This document shows, in pieces, positions 14,868-15,859 of a stretch of DNA of 15,859 nt (within the stretch, counting starts at the first letter, position 1; every line of letters begins with the position of its first letter). This DNA comes from CAZAOY01 sp964486925 (lineage in GTDB: Bacteria; Bacillota; Clostridia; Oscillospirales; Ruminococcaceae), in assembly GCA_964486925.1 (NCBI GenBank), contig CAZAOY010000057.1, forward strand, positions 1-15,859, given 5' to 3'. The notes under the pieces were generated by a model. It searched no databases. It was not told the DNA's origin and saw nothing but the letters and a program-made list of their open reading frames with translations. A program made the translations under genes and the position numbers.

Positions 14868-15632
14868 TTATCTTATTCCATTCTCTTTTACTTTTTCTAA
14901 TATATAATCACTACTTTTTTTATATACGTTGCAATATCTACTCAATTGGTCAATTATAATTTCTTCATCCGTGTTTTCTGTACAATAATACAACCTTTTG
15001 TTTCCGACAGGAGCTAACTCTTTTGATTTAGAATCAATTTCAAATAGACTACCAATCACTATACTTGTTATATTGTATTCTTTTATTAATTGTATATATT
15101 TGTCTATATCTTTAATTGTGAAATTGTTTAATACAGGCTTAATATAAAGTATAATTGGAATATCTAAAACTTTCTGTATTTCAAAATTTAACATTCGATC
15201 TTTCACAGATGTTGTTCCATTTTCAAAAACATAGTGATAACTTATTGTCGGAATGCTAATAAAAATAGAAAACTGATTTTTCCATAAAATATTTTTTTTA
15301 ATATCAGTTAATTCGTATATGAATATTTGCTTTTTAGTTGCCAATTGAACAGGATTTCCTTGTCTTAAAAAAAACTCAATGAGTTTTTTTGTTGTTTCTT
15401 TATTTGCACTATCCCAACATTCTGAATAACACCCCAAAGATACAATAGTACCATCTATCCCTTTTCTAAAATCATCAAATAATTCAACCAATGAAATAAT
15501 TTCATCAGCTGTTTTAGCGCCAGTATCTTCAAGTTTCAATAACGGTAAATAGCAATATGTACATTTTAAACTGCAACCTATTCTTGAATTGATAAATATT
15601 CGATTTTTATCCCCCGAAAGATAATTATTCAT
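14868..15632 (-). CDS. Radical SAM protein
   Basis: Radical SAM enzyme of 254 residues. The [4Fe-4S]-binding cysteines are C20, C24 and C27 in GCSLKCTYCYLP, the canonical CxxxCxxC. The following segments (TIVSLGCYSECWDSANKETT, then QGNPVQLATKKQI) recall the spore photoproduct lyase-like branch of the superfamily; this subfamily call is tentative. There is no SPASM or B12 domain, and the protein is short, so it is a minimal partial-barrel enzyme. GGAGG lies six bases before the ATG. It is the first gene of a two-gene AT-rich operon with the membrane phosphoribosyltransferase, suggesting that one acts on a product or substrate of the other. Confidence 0.85.
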   Translation of the reverse strand: MNNYLSGDKNRIFINSRIGCSLKCTYCYLPLLKLEDTGAKTADEIISLVELFDDFRKGIDGTIVSLGCYSECWDSANKETTKKLIEFFLRQGNPVQLATKKQIFIYELTDIKKNILWKNQFSIFISIPTISYHYVFENGTTSVKDRMLNFEIQKVLDIPIILYIKPVLNNFTIKDIDKYIQLIKEYNITSIVIGSLFEIDSKSKELAPVGNKRLYYCTENTDEEIIIDQLSRYCNVYKKSSDYILEKVKENGIR

Positions 15633-15800
15633 TCTGCACCTCCATTAGGTTATGTCAAAATTAATACACTGCTTTAGCTAGTTATTACTTAATTAAGAAC
15701 TTTCCATTTCATACTTCTAATAATAATTTGTTTTTACAATTAGACGACATTTCCACTATGCTGAAAATTACATAAGTAAACAGAAATTTATTTATATTAT
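15633..15800. other. AT-rich upstream region of the radical SAM operon
   Basis: Holds the GGAGG ribosome site (15639-15643) and presumably the promoter of the radical SAM operon, but I cannot point to a convincing -35/-10 pair. Confidence 0.4.
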
Positions 15801-15859
15801 TTAATTCCCATTATTGCCATAACCCACATATCCCTCATATATCCCATTACCCATCTCTA
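15801..15859 (-). CDS. Possible C-terminal tail of a glycine-rich protein (partial)
   Basis: Reading in from the window edge on the minus strand gives an open frame ending MGNGIYEGYVGYGNNGN and then TAA at 15803-15801. The Gly/Asn/Tyr composition looks like a coding repeat-rich tail, but only 18 codons are visible, so this is a weak call. Confidence 0.22.
   Translation of the reverse strand, partial: EMGNGIYEGYVGYGNNGN

Overview
The window looks like a low-to-moderate GC Bacillota genome (Clostridia or Erysipelotrichia type), probably a draft or metagenome assembly. The signs are strong GGAGG ribosome sites, some TTG starts, sigma-A promoters, a LytS/YehU-type kinase paired with a winged-helix response regulator, and a 100-N scaffold gap. 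I cannot name a genus from the sequence.

Layout. (1) 1-2122, minus strand: a two-component operon (sensor kinase, then response regulator cut by the window edge) with a candidate promoter near 2094-2122. (2) 2304-2660, minus: a DUF2200-type small protein. (3) 3079-10173, plus: the centrepiece, a type III-B CRISPR effector operon. Its promoter is at 3079-3107. Its first gene is a predicted PD-(D/E)XK nuclease (DUF6602-like), overlapping cmr1 by 11 bases, followed by cmr1, cmr2/cas10, cmr3, cmr4, cmr5 and cmr6, nearly all overlapping. A hairpin terminator ends it. (4) 10194-11782, minus: an acidic orphan protein, then an operon of a TfoX C-terminal-like protein and a nitroreductase. (5) 12136-13685, plus: a YjdF-like membrane protein and a secreted Ig-like protein with a consensus promoter. 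(6) 14072-15632, minus: a visibly more AT-rich pair, a radical SAM protein and a membrane-anchored phosphoribosyltransferase. (7) 15801-15859: possibly the tail of another gene.

How the CRISPR genes should work together: Cmr1-6 plus a crRNA supplied from elsewhere form the RNA-targeting complex. Cmr4 is the backbone RNase and keeps its putative catalytic Asp. Cas10 here lacks the whole N-terminal HD nuclease domain, so it should not cut DNA, but its palm domain keeps a GGED version of the GGDD nucleotide-cyclase motif. This predicts a signalling-type complex. No CARF, SAVED, CorA or Csm6/Csx1 gene is visible, nor cas6, cas1, cas2 or a CRISPR array. The only candidate effector in the operon is the promoter-proximal DUF6602-like nuclease, which has no recognisable sensor domain. 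That combination is the most interesting thing in the window.

The nuclease gene looks broken only because of the assembly: the 100 Ns are flanked by two identical 55-base copies, and collapsing 155 bases restores one uninterrupted 307-residue reading frame.
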